Source of the DNA: Aurantiochytrium sp. KH105
Taxonomy: Eukaryota > Sar > Bigyra > Thraustochytrida > Thraustochytriidae
Length of the DNA: 64,000 nt
Assembly: GCA_003116975.1 (NCBI GenBank)
Contig: BGKB01000039.1
Coordinates: forward strand, 186,001-250,000
Direction of reading: 5' to 3'
The notes below the pieces were generated by a model. It made no database searches and had not been told where the DNA came from. It was given only the letters and a program-made list of their open reading frames with translations. This document shows, one piece after another, positions 1 to 9,596 of this stretch; the first letter of the stretch is position 1; each line of letters opens with the position of its first letter. Made by a program: the position numbers and the translations under genes.

Positions 1-1
1 A

Positions 2-2089
2 TCATCATCAGCATTAGCCTTCGCAGCAGGCCTCGCCGCAAGGGCAGCAAGAGCGACAGGGTTTTATAAAGGAAGTTTTTCCCAGTCCACGCGAGCGCTT
101 GCTCCTCTGGGAATTGCTCTTGTATTTCTCGTCTTTTACCGCAAAAGCGTTGCTTCGAAAGCTCTGCTGACTCTCCGCAGTCTGCTTGCTCACGCATTGA
201 ACTTACAGGCATCAAAGGTAAAGCGAGGACCTTGCTTCAAGGTCCTTCCAACTCCACCCAAAACGCAGGGTGTCAAGTGCCCCCGGGAGGGCGAAGTGGT
301 CCCGGAGCTCGCGGCGACCAAGGGTCCGGCCGTGAGTGAGATCGAGTCCGAAGAAGAAGAGGCCAAGGAAGAAGACTCGGACCTCGACGAGGACTTTGAC
401 GACGAGCGGGATCCGCGCGTGGAAGGAGATCGCGATCTTTGCAGCGACGACGAAGGAGAGCAAGGAGGAGAAACCGACCGAGAGCAGCGCTTGATCGCTC
501 CTCCTCAGGACCTCGGGCTACTTGCACGGATCAGCGAGCTTTGCTCGTTGTTTTTGGCCAAATATATGGACGTGTACGAGCCCGTTGCGTTCAACACTCG
601 TTCGCGCCAGCGTAAGCGCCGAGGCTCTTTAATTAAAGGGCTGAAAACGCCTGCGCGCAAGCCGCGGACCGCAAGGTCCAAATTCAAGGCCAAGTCCAAG
701 TCGGCGATTGCTGCGGACGAGCTCGCTTCTTTCGCCAAGGAAAACGTTCTCGCGGTGTCCAACAACAACAATCAAGAAAACAGCGACATCGAGGCCGACC
801 GCAAAGAGGTGAAGAAACCCAAGCGTGCCGTAGGTTCCACCCGTGCTCGGGCATTGTCAAAGACTTCCAGCAAGGGCTCCGAGACGCGCGCCGTCGTTGG
901 TATGGACACGCGCGCACCAGGCTCGGCCGCCCCTCTTCAAGACAGCAGCAACCTCACGTCAGTGTCTCCATCTGCATCTGCATCTGCAACTACGCCCGCG
1001 TCAGCGTCTGTTCCTGCCCCGGAAGCACAGCCCGCCGTCAGCGCCCACGAAAATGAAGGAGAAAACACATACACTGCCGAAGTACCCGAGCCACAGGATC
1101 TGACTGCCCTCGAGAGCGACGCTGAGGCCGCAGAGCAGGGTGCCCGTCTTATCAGTCTTATCGAAAGTGCCGACTGGATTGACCAACATGAAGGGACCAC
1201 ACTGCTGCGACGCCTGGTGACCTTCCACCCGCGTGAGACTGACACATTCATTGTACCTCGCCTGGAGCAGGTGCTCTTCTTCCTCAAGCAAGGTGTCGAG
1301 TCGCTTCGGTCTGCGCAGAGCCGCAACGCCCTGTACGCCATCGAAGCCTGCTTTCGTAGCCTGAAGCTACGTCTGGTTTTGGACAAGGACACTATGCAAG
1401 CTGTGATCGATCCGGTCATCAAAAAGTCTGTCAACGACAAACGCTTCATCGCTGCCGCCGGCGAGTCCGTTCTTGACGAAATGGTCGCCTCGGCCGCCAC
1501 AACCTCTGTTTTGCAAGGCCTTCTCGCCCACTCCTCGAGCAGGAGTGCCAAGGTGTGCACTGTTGTTTCCAAGTACGCCACGCGCTGCCTGCGTAATCTC
1601 GTCAATGCGCAAAAGGCGCAAGCGCTGGGGACCAGCAGCGTCGTGGTGAATGGGTCGACAACCTCGCAGAAGAATCCTCTCGACTCGGCTGAGCTTGCGC
1701 AGGCTCTCGTAAGCAGCTTTGCGGAACTGGAAAGTAGTCGTTCCGTAGATGCGAAAAAGCCCGCGCAGGCAAGCCTGCGCATTTTATACGAGACGCTCCG
1801 AAAGACTCGCTTTGAAGAAACAGCCAAGGCTGCACTATCGGCTGCCGATGCTGCTCGGGTTCTTGGCATCGTACAGCGGCCAGTTCAACGCAACACCAAA
1901 AAACCTTCTCTCAAAGAGCTCATGGCCTTGAAACGTCGTGAGATGCAAAAGCAGCAGCAGCAGCAGCAGCAGGAACAGAATGGCCAGGAGCAATCGAGTG
2001 CCCTGCCTGCTACGACCCTCGTCCTCGGCCCCGCCGTTGCACCGCCTTCTTCCAGCGTAAGCGAACGACCTGGGTCTGCCGAGCGCTAG
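2..2089 (+). CDS. TOG/HEAT-domain protein (TOGARAM/CLASP-like), 5' end outside window
   Basis: The frame ending at the TAG at 2087-2089 has no stop back to base 2 and no ATG before 566, so the gene probably begins left of the window or has an upstream exon; a start at 566 would drop an acidic segment. Counting from the TTG at 197, residues 47-70 are strongly acidic and 135-220 are basic and linker-like. Residues 318-470 form helical repeats resembling the second TOG domain of TOGARAM/crescerin and the CLASP N-terminal fold: a Trp-Ile-Asp helix start, a 'LLRRLVTFHP' helix, a 'GVESLRSAQSRNALYAIEACF' stretch, then a 'KSVNDKRFIAAAGESVLDEMV' helix. A Gln run (CAG repeat near 1950-1975) follows in the C-terminal tail. 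TOG domains bind tubulin; TOGARAM proteins act in cilia and CLASPs on cytoplasmic microtubules. I cannot separate these two. The family call is reasonable, the true start unknown. Confidence 0.65.
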   Translation, partial: SSSALAFAAGLAARAARATGFYKGSFSQSTRALAPLGIALVFLVFYRKSVASKALLTLRSLLAHALNLQASKVKRGPCFKVLPTPPKTQGVKCPREGEVVPELAATKGPAVSEIESEEEEAKEEDSDLDEDFDDERDPRVEGDRDLCSDDEGEQGGETDREQRLIAPPQDLGLLARISELCSLFLAKYMDVYEPVAFNTRSRQRKRRGSLIKGLKTPARKPRTARSKFKAKSKSAIAADELASFAKENVLAVSNNNNQENSDIEADRKEVKKPKRAVGSTRARALSKTSSKGSETRAVVGMDTRAPGSAAPLQDSSNLTSVSPSASASATTPASASVPAPEAQPAVSAHENEGENTYTAEVPEPQDLTALESDAEAAEQGARLISLIESADWIDQHEGTTLLRRLVTFHPRETDTFIVPRLEQVLFFLKQGVESLRSAQSRNALYAIEACFRSLKLRLVLDKDTMQAVIDPVIKKSVNDKRFIAAAGESVLDEMVASAATTSVLQGLLAHSSSRSAKVCTVVSKYATRCLRNLVNAQKAQALGTSSVVVNGSTTSQKNPLDSAELAQALVSSFAELESSRSVDAKKPAQASLRILYETLRKTRFEETAKAALSAADAARVLGIVQRPVQRNTKKPSLKELMALKRREMQKQQQQQQQEQNGQEQSSALPATTLVLGPAVAPPSSSVSERPGSAER

Positions 2090-2112
2090 CTATCGCTATA
2101 GCTATAGCTAGC
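2085..2112. repeat. Inverted repeat over the stop codon
   Basis: Nine-base arms at 2085-2093 (GCTAGCTAT) and 2104-2112 (ATAGCTAGC) can pair around a 10-base loop. The left arm contains the TAG stop of the TOG-domain gene and a T run follows the right arm. It could be an mRNA 3' hairpin; no function is demonstrated. Confidence 0.4.
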
Positions 2113-2620
2113 TTTTCGAGCTAGTGTAGCCAGAGATACATCCAACTCGCTGCTACACCTCCTTCTCATCTTTCTCTCCCTCGTCACCACTTTCCCCCCC
2201 CAAAAGAAATAGCGTTTTTGCGCTGTCACATATCCTCTGCGCTGGCTGCTCTGCTCTCGGCTAGCTTTTGCTTGTGTGTCGGCTTCCAAATCAAATCCAG
2301 GCCGGTGGCTCAAGGATTCAATGGATGTAATTGCGGCAACTTCCTTTCGTCTGCACACTCATACCTCTCCGCGTGGATAGAACACAGACCGAGGCGCAAG
2401 TCCAGCATATGGGCCATTCGTTGCCTGGCGTCATTGCAAGCCGTGAGGCCGCGAGCAGCGCGCGTGCGCACGCGCGTGCTCCTCGGTCACCAGTCGCTAG
2501 TTTCTGCGACCGTGGAGGGCGCGAAGGAATGCACGAACACGTACATTTTCTGACTGAACTTGCTACTTTTCTCTTTCATGATTTTCTTCTTGCTATGATC
2601 ATAGTTTTCACTCTTTATAC
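2090..2620. other. Convergent intergenic region
   Basis: About 530 bases separate the stops of the TOG-domain gene (plus) and the IQ-motif gene (minus). Apart from the hairpin at its left edge I see only pyrimidine-rich and low-complexity sequence and no supportable gene. It should hold both 3' UTRs. Confidence 0.6.
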
Positions 2621-5158
2621 CTACTGAAACTCATACCATCTTGTCGAGTGGTCCTTTGCGTTGAAGACAACCTGAATATTCACGCCAGGCGCACCCTGCA
2701 CAGCGAACTCCCGAATGAAGAGTGGCGTGCCCTGTGCTCGGTTCATTGTTGCCGATCGGGACGTTTCCCGCAACGTGAGCGAACCATCGTCTTTTGGATG
2801 CCGGTGCACCTTGACGCGATTTGGGTCCTCAGAGGCTGTGAATCTTCCAATCGAGGACAAGTTGCCTTGCCGGGGTCGGAGCACATGTTCGCAAACGTAC
2901 TCGAGGAATAATACCTTGTCCTCTTCAGCGTGCACCGGCTCAAGACTGAATAGCTGCACAGGGCACCTCGAGGTCTCTGGCTGCGGCTCAATCTCCAAAA
3001 AGAGTCGCTCTTGACCACCGATGCGTAAACTCACGTCAAATGACTCACCATTTGCAAGCGAAATCGTTCTTTGCGCAAGTGGACGACGCGTCCGATATCC
3101 TCGAAAAGCACTTTGCAGTTTTGCAGCCTTTTCGTCTTCCTGCTGGCGCTGTCGCTGCTTCTTTTTGGCGTGATATCCCCGAAACGCGCCCTGCAGCGTC
3201 GTCGCACTCTGTTCCTCCTGCTTGCGCAGCTGCTGCTTCTTTTTGGCGTGATAGCCACGAAAGGCTCCTTGTAATTTTGCTGCGCTCTTTTCCTCCTGCT
3301 TGCGCTGTTTCTTGGCATGATAGCCCCGAAACGCACTCTGTAGTTTCACGGCGCTCTGATCTTCTTGCTGACGCTGTGCTTTCTTGGCATGGTAGCCACG
3401 AAAGGCTCCTTGCAGTTTTGCTGCGCTCTGATCTTCCTGCTCACGCTTCTTCTTTTGTCTTTTAGCACGATAGCCTCGAAAGGCACTTTGCAATTTCGCG
3501 GCGCTCTTCTCCTCCTCCCTGCGCTGCTTTTTAGCATGATAGCCCCGGAAGGCACTTTGCAACTTCACAGCACTTTGATCTTCGGCTGACGACGCTCCAG
3601 ATGATCGTGCTGCTCTCTCGTTTCTTTTCTTTTCCTGCTCCAGAGATCGATCCGAAGAAAATCTGCGAAATTGCCTCTGCAGAACCTTTGCTGCCTCGTG
3701 CTCAGAAGCGCGCTGCGCACGCGCCTGTGAGCCGCGCACGCGAGCTTGCAGCTTGGCGATTTTCTCTTCCTCGGCCTTGGAGAAGTCCGCAATCGCAGGC
3801 AAAGGCTCCGCATCTTCGCCGGGTAAGACATCAAGGATGACGCTTGGAAGTTGAGACGTAAGCATGAGTTTGTTGTTGCGAAACCAGAGCTTTTTGCTCA
3901 CCGCCTCGTAAGTGTCGCGTGTGTCACCTCCAACGAGTGCGAAAATGTCGCTGTAGCTCACAACGAGCGAGTGCTGGTCTTCGCGTCTCTGTGACGCGAC
4001 GCCCGCACGAAGGCGGCTTACAGAAATCTCGAGCGCTCGGTAGACCTCGTCAATCGCCATATGAACAGCGATGAGCACAAAGGTGACGTTGCTTCCATAG
4101 TCGCCGTGACTGCACTCGACAGCAGGGACGCTCAAAAGCTCAGAAAAGACATCATGCCGTCGTTGCTTCCCTCCACAACCTCCTGTGTGACCCGATGGCC
4201 CAAGACCGCAGAGAGTGGGCGGCTCTGGGACAGAGAGATCCACTGTGGCCCCCTTTTTCTCCACAAAGCCAAGCGGTCCAAGGGTCGCAACATCCGCATC
4301 AATATCAGGGTGACTACTTGCGTCGTCGAGCTTGGGAGAGAGAGCACTGCCTACTGGCATATTTTTGGAGCGCGAGGGAAATATGCGTACGTCACCAGTG
4401 AGAATTCGATGCGTTCCTGCATGTGTACCCCCCGCGCGGTCTCGAGGAAATGCCGCCGTGGCCGGGCGATAGGGTCGCGCAATGACGAGTGGATAAGCAC
4501 ACATGGTTGCCATCTTCTTTTTGGTCTTGACCCACTCCTTTTTCAGCTGCTGATTGGTTTGGAACGGAGGCACCTGCTCGAGTCGAGCCGCAAGCTTCCT
4601 ATTTTCGGCCTCAATTCGCTTAAAGTCGATCAGACGTTGCCGCTCGTGACGACCGCGGATCGTCTTCTTTTCCGAATTAGTGTAAATGTTCTTTCGATGC
4701 ATCACAGCCGTCATGCGCTGTACGAGCATTTGGTTTTCGTATTCTACGCGAAGTCTTCGACCGATGGATTCCTGCTGACTTCTTGCGCGAGTTTGCACAT
4801 GTCTCATGCGGGCTGTTTTAGGAACGGAGTTGTCCAACCGTGGACGCATTTTCCGCAGGCGGTCCTTGTGTTCCTGGAGAAGACGCGCGCGTCGAACTTC
4901 ATGCAAGTTTTGACCTCGGGGTTTGACGATGCCGTCGCTTGCATTCTTTTTCGCGCCGCGATCCTGCGGTCTTCGTCGTATGCGCGGATTCTGTCGTGAT
5001 TCATGCAGTGCGCGCTGCGGCGGTCGTTCTTGGATGAGTTTTTCTGTCTCCCGTAGACTCCTGCCTCGTCTTGCCGGCACCTCTTCCTCGCGCAAGAGAT
5101 TGCGCGCGAGCGCTTTTTCTTGTGCGCTGCTCGCAGGCATCGATTCGCCTTGCGACAT
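2621..5158 (-). CDS. CFAP97-like N-terminal domain protein with nine tandem IQ motifs
   Basis: 845 residues from the ATG at 5156-5158; the frame stays open upstream but has only a GTG there. Residues about 90-215 resemble the CFAP97/KIAA1430 domain: basic, with a helix reading 'EAENRKLAARLEQV' followed by a QLKKEW segment, as in cilia- and axoneme-associated proteins. A middle region (about 330-470) is unrecognised. From about 485 come nine IQ motifs. The first two are degenerate; the last seven (about 525-695) are nearly identical, with core LQxAFRGYxAKK, and would form one long helix able to bind several calmodulin or myosin-light-chain-type proteins. The last 150 residues look folded (beta-rich, ending WYEFQ) and are unrecognised. 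The near-identity of the repeats at the DNA level suggests recent expansion or homogenisation. A role as a calmodulin-regulated flagellar or cytoskeletal scaffold is inference. Confidence 0.7.
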   Translation of the reverse strand: MSQGESMPASSAQEKALARNLLREEEVPARRGRSLRETEKLIQERPPQRALHESRQNPRIRRRPQDRGAKKNASDGIVKPRGQNLHEVRRARLLQEHKDRLRKMRPRLDNSVPKTARMRHVQTRARSQQESIGRRLRVEYENQMLVQRMTAVMHRKNIYTNSEKKTIRGRHERQRLIDFKRIEAENRKLAARLEQVPPFQTNQQLKKEWVKTKKKMATMCAYPLVIARPYRPATAAFPRDRAGGTHAGTHRILTGDVRIFPSRSKNMPVGSALSPKLDDASSHPDIDADVATLGPLGFVEKKGATVDLSVPEPPTLCGLGPSGHTGGCGGKQRRHDVFSELLSVPAVECSHGDYGSNVTFVLIAVHMAIDEVYRALEISVSRLRAGVASQRREDQHSLVVSYSDIFALVGGDTRDTYEAVSKKLWFRNNKLMLTSQLPSVILDVLPGEDAEPLPAIADFSKAEEEKIAKLQARVRGSQARAQRASEHEAAKVLQRQFRRFSSDRSLEQEKKRNERAARSSGASSAEDQSAVKLQSAFRGYHAKKQRREEEKSAAKLQSAFRGYRAKRQKKKREQEDQSAAKLQGAFRGYHAKKAQRQQEDQSAVKLQSAFRGYHAKKQRKQEEKSAAKLQGAFRGYHAKKKQQLRKQEEQSATTLQGAFRGYHAKKKQRQRQQEDEKAAKLQSAFRGYRTRRPLAQRTISLANGESFDVSLRIGGQERLFLEIEPQPETSRCPVQLFSLEPVHAEEDKVLFLEYVCEHVLRPRQGNLSSIGRFTASEDPNRVKVHRHPKDDGSLTLRETSRSATMNRAQGTPLFIREFAVQGAPGVNIQVVFNAKDHSTRWYEFQ
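3080..3590 (-). repeat. Tandem IQ-motif coding repeats (seven near-identical units)
   Basis: Seven successive coding units of roughly 60-80 bases encode almost the same IQ motif (Ser-Ala-x-Lys-Leu-Gln-x-Ala-Phe-Arg-Gly-Tyr), separated by Lys/Arg/Glu/Gln-rich spacers of unequal length. The repeat is visible on the DNA as recurring 'cacgaaaggctccttg' and 'ccccgaaacgcactctg' segments. Confidence 0.85.
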
Positions 5159-6116
5159 ATTCGGTGACAGAACCGTGTGCCAACGCGTGAGCCTCTTTGC
5201 TTGGCCTCGTCTGCGCCGAGCCAAGAGGTTCCGAGCCGAGCCTAGCGGAGTTGAGTTGAGATTGAACTTGCGTGCGCGCGCTAGTGCGCGGCACGGCGCG
5301 AGACGACTGGACACTTTGTTTTGCCCGATTCCCGCCGTCGCATCAGCAAAAAATTGCTCACAAAGTTCGCACACTCTCCGCGCAGGCAGAGTCTTGGTAA
5401 CTCGATGTTGGTCAGCGTCGCACACAGGGGAATAGAAGGCCACACCTGCTTCTTGACGTCTGCCGATGGACTATATGGATAGACAGATGGATTGACGAAT
5501 GAATGGATGAATGTTTCTGCGGGCAGCAATGATGATCCGAGTTTAAACAAACGGATCTCTGCTTGGAGTAGGGCACTCACTAACTCTTTGCAAAAGAAAA
5601 CTTGTCTCTGGCCGCTTGAAGCTTCTGTCAACGCTGGGCAGCCAGATATTAATTAATACATTCCTAATAACAATGGTGGTGGATTGTGCACATGTTCACG
5701 CGTACGCATACGAGGAAAGTGAAAGCGAAAAAGAAGAAACGTGGTGTGTACCGATCAGAAGTACACACCTGGTTCGGATTTTTCATAATAAAATCACTCG
5801 CTGGCCAAACGGACCGCAGCAAGTTAGCAGCAGAAGACTGCGAGCGAGCGAGTGAGCGAGTAATGGAGCGAGCGAATGGAATGATTCGGACTGGGTGCAG
5901 GTACGAATAGAGTGAAGAAGAAGAAGGAAGCGAAGTGGCGGAGTAGAACTAGCCACGTAGCCGATTGGCTGGCTGGCTGTCTGACTGACTGACTGACTGG
6001 CTAGCTGGCTTGGACGCAAGCGAGAGCAGTCAGTCAGTCCTTCGCGAAGGACGCCCGAGGTTCCTCGTGCCGCTGGCCAAAAACAGCACGGACAAACGAG
6101 CTCGTGAGCGCCGAAG
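5159..6116. other. Divergent promoter region with CTGA/CTGG microsatellite
   Basis: This lies between the starts of the IQ-motif gene (minus) and the formin gene (plus). It contains a tetranucleotide tract of CTGG/CTGA units around 5965-6010 and a GAGC-rich patch near 5838-5880. Short frames here overlap on several strands and none resembles a protein I know. I read it as a shared upstream region and 5' UTRs. Confidence 0.55.
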
Positions 6117-9100
6117 ATGGCGCCCCCGCCAGCGGACAGGGCGAATCTCGCTGGCAGCGAAAATGAAGAAGAGCGCCCGACCGATGAGGAACTCGACCGC
6201 ATGTACAGGAGACTGCTGGACGAGCTCGGCATCCCGGAAAGCAAGCGGGGGCGCATGCTTGCGCAGCCCATGCACATGAAGTGGAAACTACTCTCGAAAC
6301 ATCAGCGCTACGTGCGCGTCCAAACAAGCGCGTATGGAGGTCACAGTAGTGCATTGCGCAGTGTGGAGCATCTTGACAAGCTCTTGCTGGCAGCCGACAA
6401 GGTGCGGCCGGAGGACGTCGTGGACCTGAGAGCAGATATGAAGGAAGATGCGGGTTGGATGCAGACCTTTCTCGAACTGGGCGGTTTGCACAAACTGCTT
6501 CGATTCATGGGCATTGCGGGGGAGCTTCGGGACCCGCGTGTTCGTCTTGACCTTCTCGAGTCTCTTTGGGTTCTTGTGCGTGCGAGTCCAAATGTTAGCG
6601 GCATTCTCGCTGCCGACGCTAACGCGGTCGCATCCATTGCCCTGTGCTTTAGCTGTGACCCAGGGCTACCGCGGTTGGCGTCTGTTGTTCTTGATATATT
6701 CTCCGTTTTGGTGGAGCGCAGCGCAGAAGGCCATGATCTCGTGTGTTCTGCCTTTGAGGTCTTTCGCGTCGAAAGGCGTGAGGATCTACGCTTTAGTACG
6801 CTGATTCGTTGTCTGACGTGCGAACATGAGGCGTTCGATCTCGCGTTCAAGGCGGACGTACTTCGTTTTATTAATGCGCTTGTCGGGCATGCGGATGTGC
6901 TTCAGCACCGCGTTGCGCTTCGAGCTGATCTGGCATATCTTGGCATTGTTCGTGTTCTCGACGACCTTGACCAAGCTCTGGAACTATTTAGCGATGAAGA
7001 GGACTCCGATGGATCACGCGCAGCACTCGCGCAAGAGAGTATTACGTACCGTAGGTCGGCGGATGCAGATGCAGCGCAGGTCCTTGAAGAGGCCCCCAAC
7101 AGTGGGAGCTGGCTCACGGACCCTGAAGTGCTCTTCGAGCGCGTTCAGTACGTCGCTCAGTCGAGCGGGGCCGGAGCGCACTTCATGGATATTCTTTACG
7201 CTTTGCTGGTGACCCCCGCAGACGCCTATCTCGCGCCTCGTATTTGGAGTCTTCTCGCTGAGGTATGTCAAAAGGTGGTCACGGGCCAAGTCCAAGAGCT
7301 ATCATGTGCCAGAATTGAGGAGCTGTACTTGTCACGGGACGATCGCTTCCAGGAACTCGAAAAGGCACGAGCGCAGATCAAGCAGCTTGAGGTCAACCTC
7401 GAGCAGGCCGAAGCGCAGACCGTCTCGTGGCGCGCCAAGGCAGATGAAGCTCGCGCAAATGCGGCGGCAGTCGCTGCTACTGCCGCTTCTACTTCAGCGG
7501 CTGCAACAGAGTTGGCGGGGTCCACGTCTTCGCAAGCAGGTAGCGCCGTCTTTGAGGCCGTTGTCGACCCCAAGTTCGAAAAGTACGCCAAAATGCGCAA
7601 AGCAGGGCTTCCCGAAGGAGCAATCGTCAATTGCATGACAAAAGACGGCATCTCGGCCCCAGAGCAACAAGCTTTCTTCGGCTCTGCAGACTCTGCAAAT
7701 GCTTCCAAGTCGGCTCCAGCTGTGTCAACATCAAATGCTTCGGTGCAGATCGACCCAAAGCTTGTCAAGTATGCCCGCATGAAGCAGGCCGGACTCCCCC
7801 GAGGTGCAATTGACAATTGCATGACACGCGACGGCATTTCGTCCTCGCAGCAGGCCGCCTTTTGGGGCGAAAACGGAGGCGCTGCGAGCGGAAGCGACAA
7901 CGCAAAAACCACGAAAGCTTTGGATCCGGAACTCATCAAATATGATAAAATGCAAAAGGCAGGGTTGCCGGAAGGTGCGATTCGCAATGCCATGGCTCGT
8001 GATGGACTCAGCGCAGAAAAGCAAGCCACTTTCTTTGAAGGAAGTAATGCCAGCGCCACTGCAGCGCCAGAGACCGATGGCGAGGGTGCAAATGGTGGAA
8101 ATTGCACCGCAAATGCGCAAATGGACCCGAAATTTGCAAAGTACGCCAAAATGAAGCAGGCCAAGATCCCAGACGGTGCGATTCGCAACAAGATGGCACG
8201 GGATGGACTGTCAGCGCAAGATCAGGACGTTTTCTTTGGCGCCAGCGGGCCATCTGCTGCTACGGGAATTGGAGCAGAAGCAGGTGTCGAAACACCGATT
8301 GTGCACGTCAAGGAGAAAGCAAAGGTAACACCTCGAAAGCCGATGCGTGCTCTCTTCTGGTCAAAGATCCCCGCCGAGCGTGTGGAGGGTTCATTGTGGG
8401 AGAACTTGGAGGAAGAACAGGTTGACCTTAGTCTCGACGCGCTGGAGGATAACTTTGGTCAGCCAGAGGTAAAAAAAGAAACGCCACGTCGCGAGGAAGA
8501 CGGCGACGAAGAGGAAAGCAAGGGTTCCGAAAAGGGAAGGGCGCGACGCGGTTCTGCGATTCCCGGCGGCAAGAAAAAGGTGGTCGAGCTCCTGGACCCG
8601 AAGCGGCAGCAAAATGTTGGCATTGCCTTTGCTCGGCTCCGCATCTCACCCGAGGTACTTCGCAACTGCATTGTGAATCTTGATTTAAAGCGCCTTGGAG
8701 GCGGTGCAGATCGTGTGAACATGCTTACAAATATTCTACCAAGTCCTGACGAGGCTCGTCTAGTTCTCGACTACGACGGCGATGAGTCGATGCTGGGCAA
8801 AATTGAGTTGCTATTTCGGGAGCTTGGCACCATCAGCTCCTTGCCTCAACGCATCAAAGCGTGGACCATCCAGCTACGCTATAAACAGCAGGTTGCCGAA
8901 GCGCAGGAGCAGACGCAGATGGTGCTCAAGGCTTGCGAAGAAATTGAACACTCAAGCGCGCTTCGGCAAACTCTGCGAGTCATTCTGGCGCTTGGCAACT
9001 ATCTTAATGGGACTTCGGCTCGAGGTGGGGCCTACGGGTTCAAGCTTGACCTGCTGACCAAGATTGAGAATCTCAAGGCCGCAGACCACAAAACGACACT

Positions 9101-9596
9101 TTTGCAATTCATTGTGCGTGAGATCGCAAGCAAGAAATATCCGGTGATGCTTAAGCTCACAAAGGACCTTCAACACGTGGCAGATGCGAGCCGGATTTCG
9201 GTCAATGCGCTCGCGACAACGTGTCGGAACCTGTGTAGCGATCTAAAGTTTGTGGAAGGCCTTCTGGAACGCATTCGTGGCGACAAGAGTGGCGGCGAAG
9301 GAAGCGACAGTGTTTTTTGTGAGAAAATGGGAACCTTTGTTGAAGGTGCGCGAAGATCCCGAGATAGCTTACAGACAGTCGTCACAAAGCTCGAGCAGCG
9401 ATACGCTGCGCTGCTGCAGACGTACGCGGTGGACGAAGAGGAACTCAAGTCGGACTCGGAGCGTTTCTTTAGCATTTTCAATAGCTTTTTGCAGGCCTTT
9501 GCACGGGAGCAGGCCAGCCTTGCCAAGGCGACGACAAGTCGTAGGCCGTCCGCTGCTGCTTCCGTTTCTGCTGGTGCGAGAGCGTCGCGCTCGTAA
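6117..9596 (+). CDS. Formin (GBD/FH3-FH2) with four repeats in place of a proline-rich FH1
   Basis: 1159 residues from the ATG at 6117 (context AAGATGGCG). The N-terminal part (about 20-400) is helical and armadillo-like, matching the diaphanous-type GBD/FH3 region; the KWKLL and LGGLHKLLRF segments are typical. A coiled coil follows near 400-450. Residues 485-707 hold four repeats of about 39 residues, core KYxKMxxAGLPxGAIxNxMxRDGxS ending FFG or FWG, separated by Ala/Ser linkers. The FH2 domain starts near 738 (MRALFWSKIP, the signature entry) and runs to about 1130 with LGNYLNG and GFKLDLLTKI; it has a charged insert near 785-825. FH2 domains nucleate and processively elongate actin. No polyproline FH1, the usual profilin-actin docking site, is visible. 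The repeats resemble the short helical Lys-Met/Gly-Leu-Pro motif seen in CCDC53/WASHC3-like proteins and some protist formins. Confidence 0.93.
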   Translation: MAPPPADRANLAGSENEEERPTDEELDRMYRRLLDELGIPESKRGRMLAQPMHMKWKLLSKHQRYVRVQTSAYGGHSSALRSVEHLDKLLLAADKVRPEDVVDLRADMKEDAGWMQTFLELGGLHKLLRFMGIAGELRDPRVRLDLLESLWVLVRASPNVSGILAADANAVASIALCFSCDPGLPRLASVVLDIFSVLVERSAEGHDLVCSAFEVFRVERREDLRFSTLIRCLTCEHEAFDLAFKADVLRFINALVGHADVLQHRVALRADLAYLGIVRVLDDLDQALELFSDEEDSDGSRAALAQESITYRRSADADAAQVLEEAPNSGSWLTDPEVLFERVQYVAQSSGAGAHFMDILYALLVTPADAYLAPRIWSLLAEVCQKVVTGQVQELSCARIEELYLSRDDRFQELEKARAQIKQLEVNLEQAEAQTVSWRAKADEARANAAAVAATAASTSAAATELAGSTSSQAGSAVFEAVVDPKFEKYAKMRKAGLPEGAIVNCMTKDGISAPEQQAFFGSADSANASKSAPAVSTSNASVQIDPKLVKYARMKQAGLPRGAIDNCMTRDGISSSQQAAFWGENGGAASGSDNAKTTKALDPELIKYDKMQKAGLPEGAIRNAMARDGLSAEKQATFFEGSNASATAAPETDGEGANGGNCTANAQMDPKFAKYAKMKQAKIPDGAIRNKMARDGLSAQDQDVFFGASGPSAATGIGAEAGVETPIVHVKEKAKVTPRKPMRALFWSKIPAERVEGSLWENLEEEQVDLSLDALEDNFGQPEVKKETPRREEDGDEEESKGSEKGRARRGSAIPGGKKKVVELLDPKRQQNVGIAFARLRISPEVLRNCIVNLDLKRLGGGADRVNMLTNILPSPDEARLVLDYDGDESMLGKIELLFRELGTISSLPQRIKAWTIQLRYKQQVAEAQEQTQMVLKACEEIEHSSALRQTLRVILALGNYLNGTSARGGAYGFKLDLLTKIENLKAADHKTTLLQFIVREIASKKYPVMLKLTKDLQHVADASRISVNALATTCRNLCSDLKFVEGLLERIRGDKSGGEGSDSVFCEKMGTFVEGARRSRDSLQTVVTKLEQRYAALLQTYAVDEEELKSDSERFFSIFNSFLQAFAREQASLAKATTSRRPSAAASVSAGARASRS
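7569..8240 (+). repeat. Four degenerate coding repeats in the formin linker
   Basis: Units begin at about 7569, 7750, 7924 and 8125. Each encodes Asp-Pro-x-Leu/Phe-x-Lys-Tyr, then Met, then Ala-Gly-Leu-Pro (Ala-Lys-Ile-Pro in the fourth), Gly-Ala-Ile, and Arg/Lys-Asp-Gly. Protein similarity is high while codons differ, so the duplication is old and kept by selection. Confidence 0.85.

Noticed and set aside
197..565. TTG at 197 as the start of the TOG gene
   Set aside because: A eukaryotic gene is unlikely to start at TTG and the frame stays open to base 2, so the start is placed outside the window.
5159..5443. 95-codon N-terminal extension of the IQ protein
   Set aside because: It begins with GTG and reads as basic leader; the first ATG in frame is at 5156-5158.
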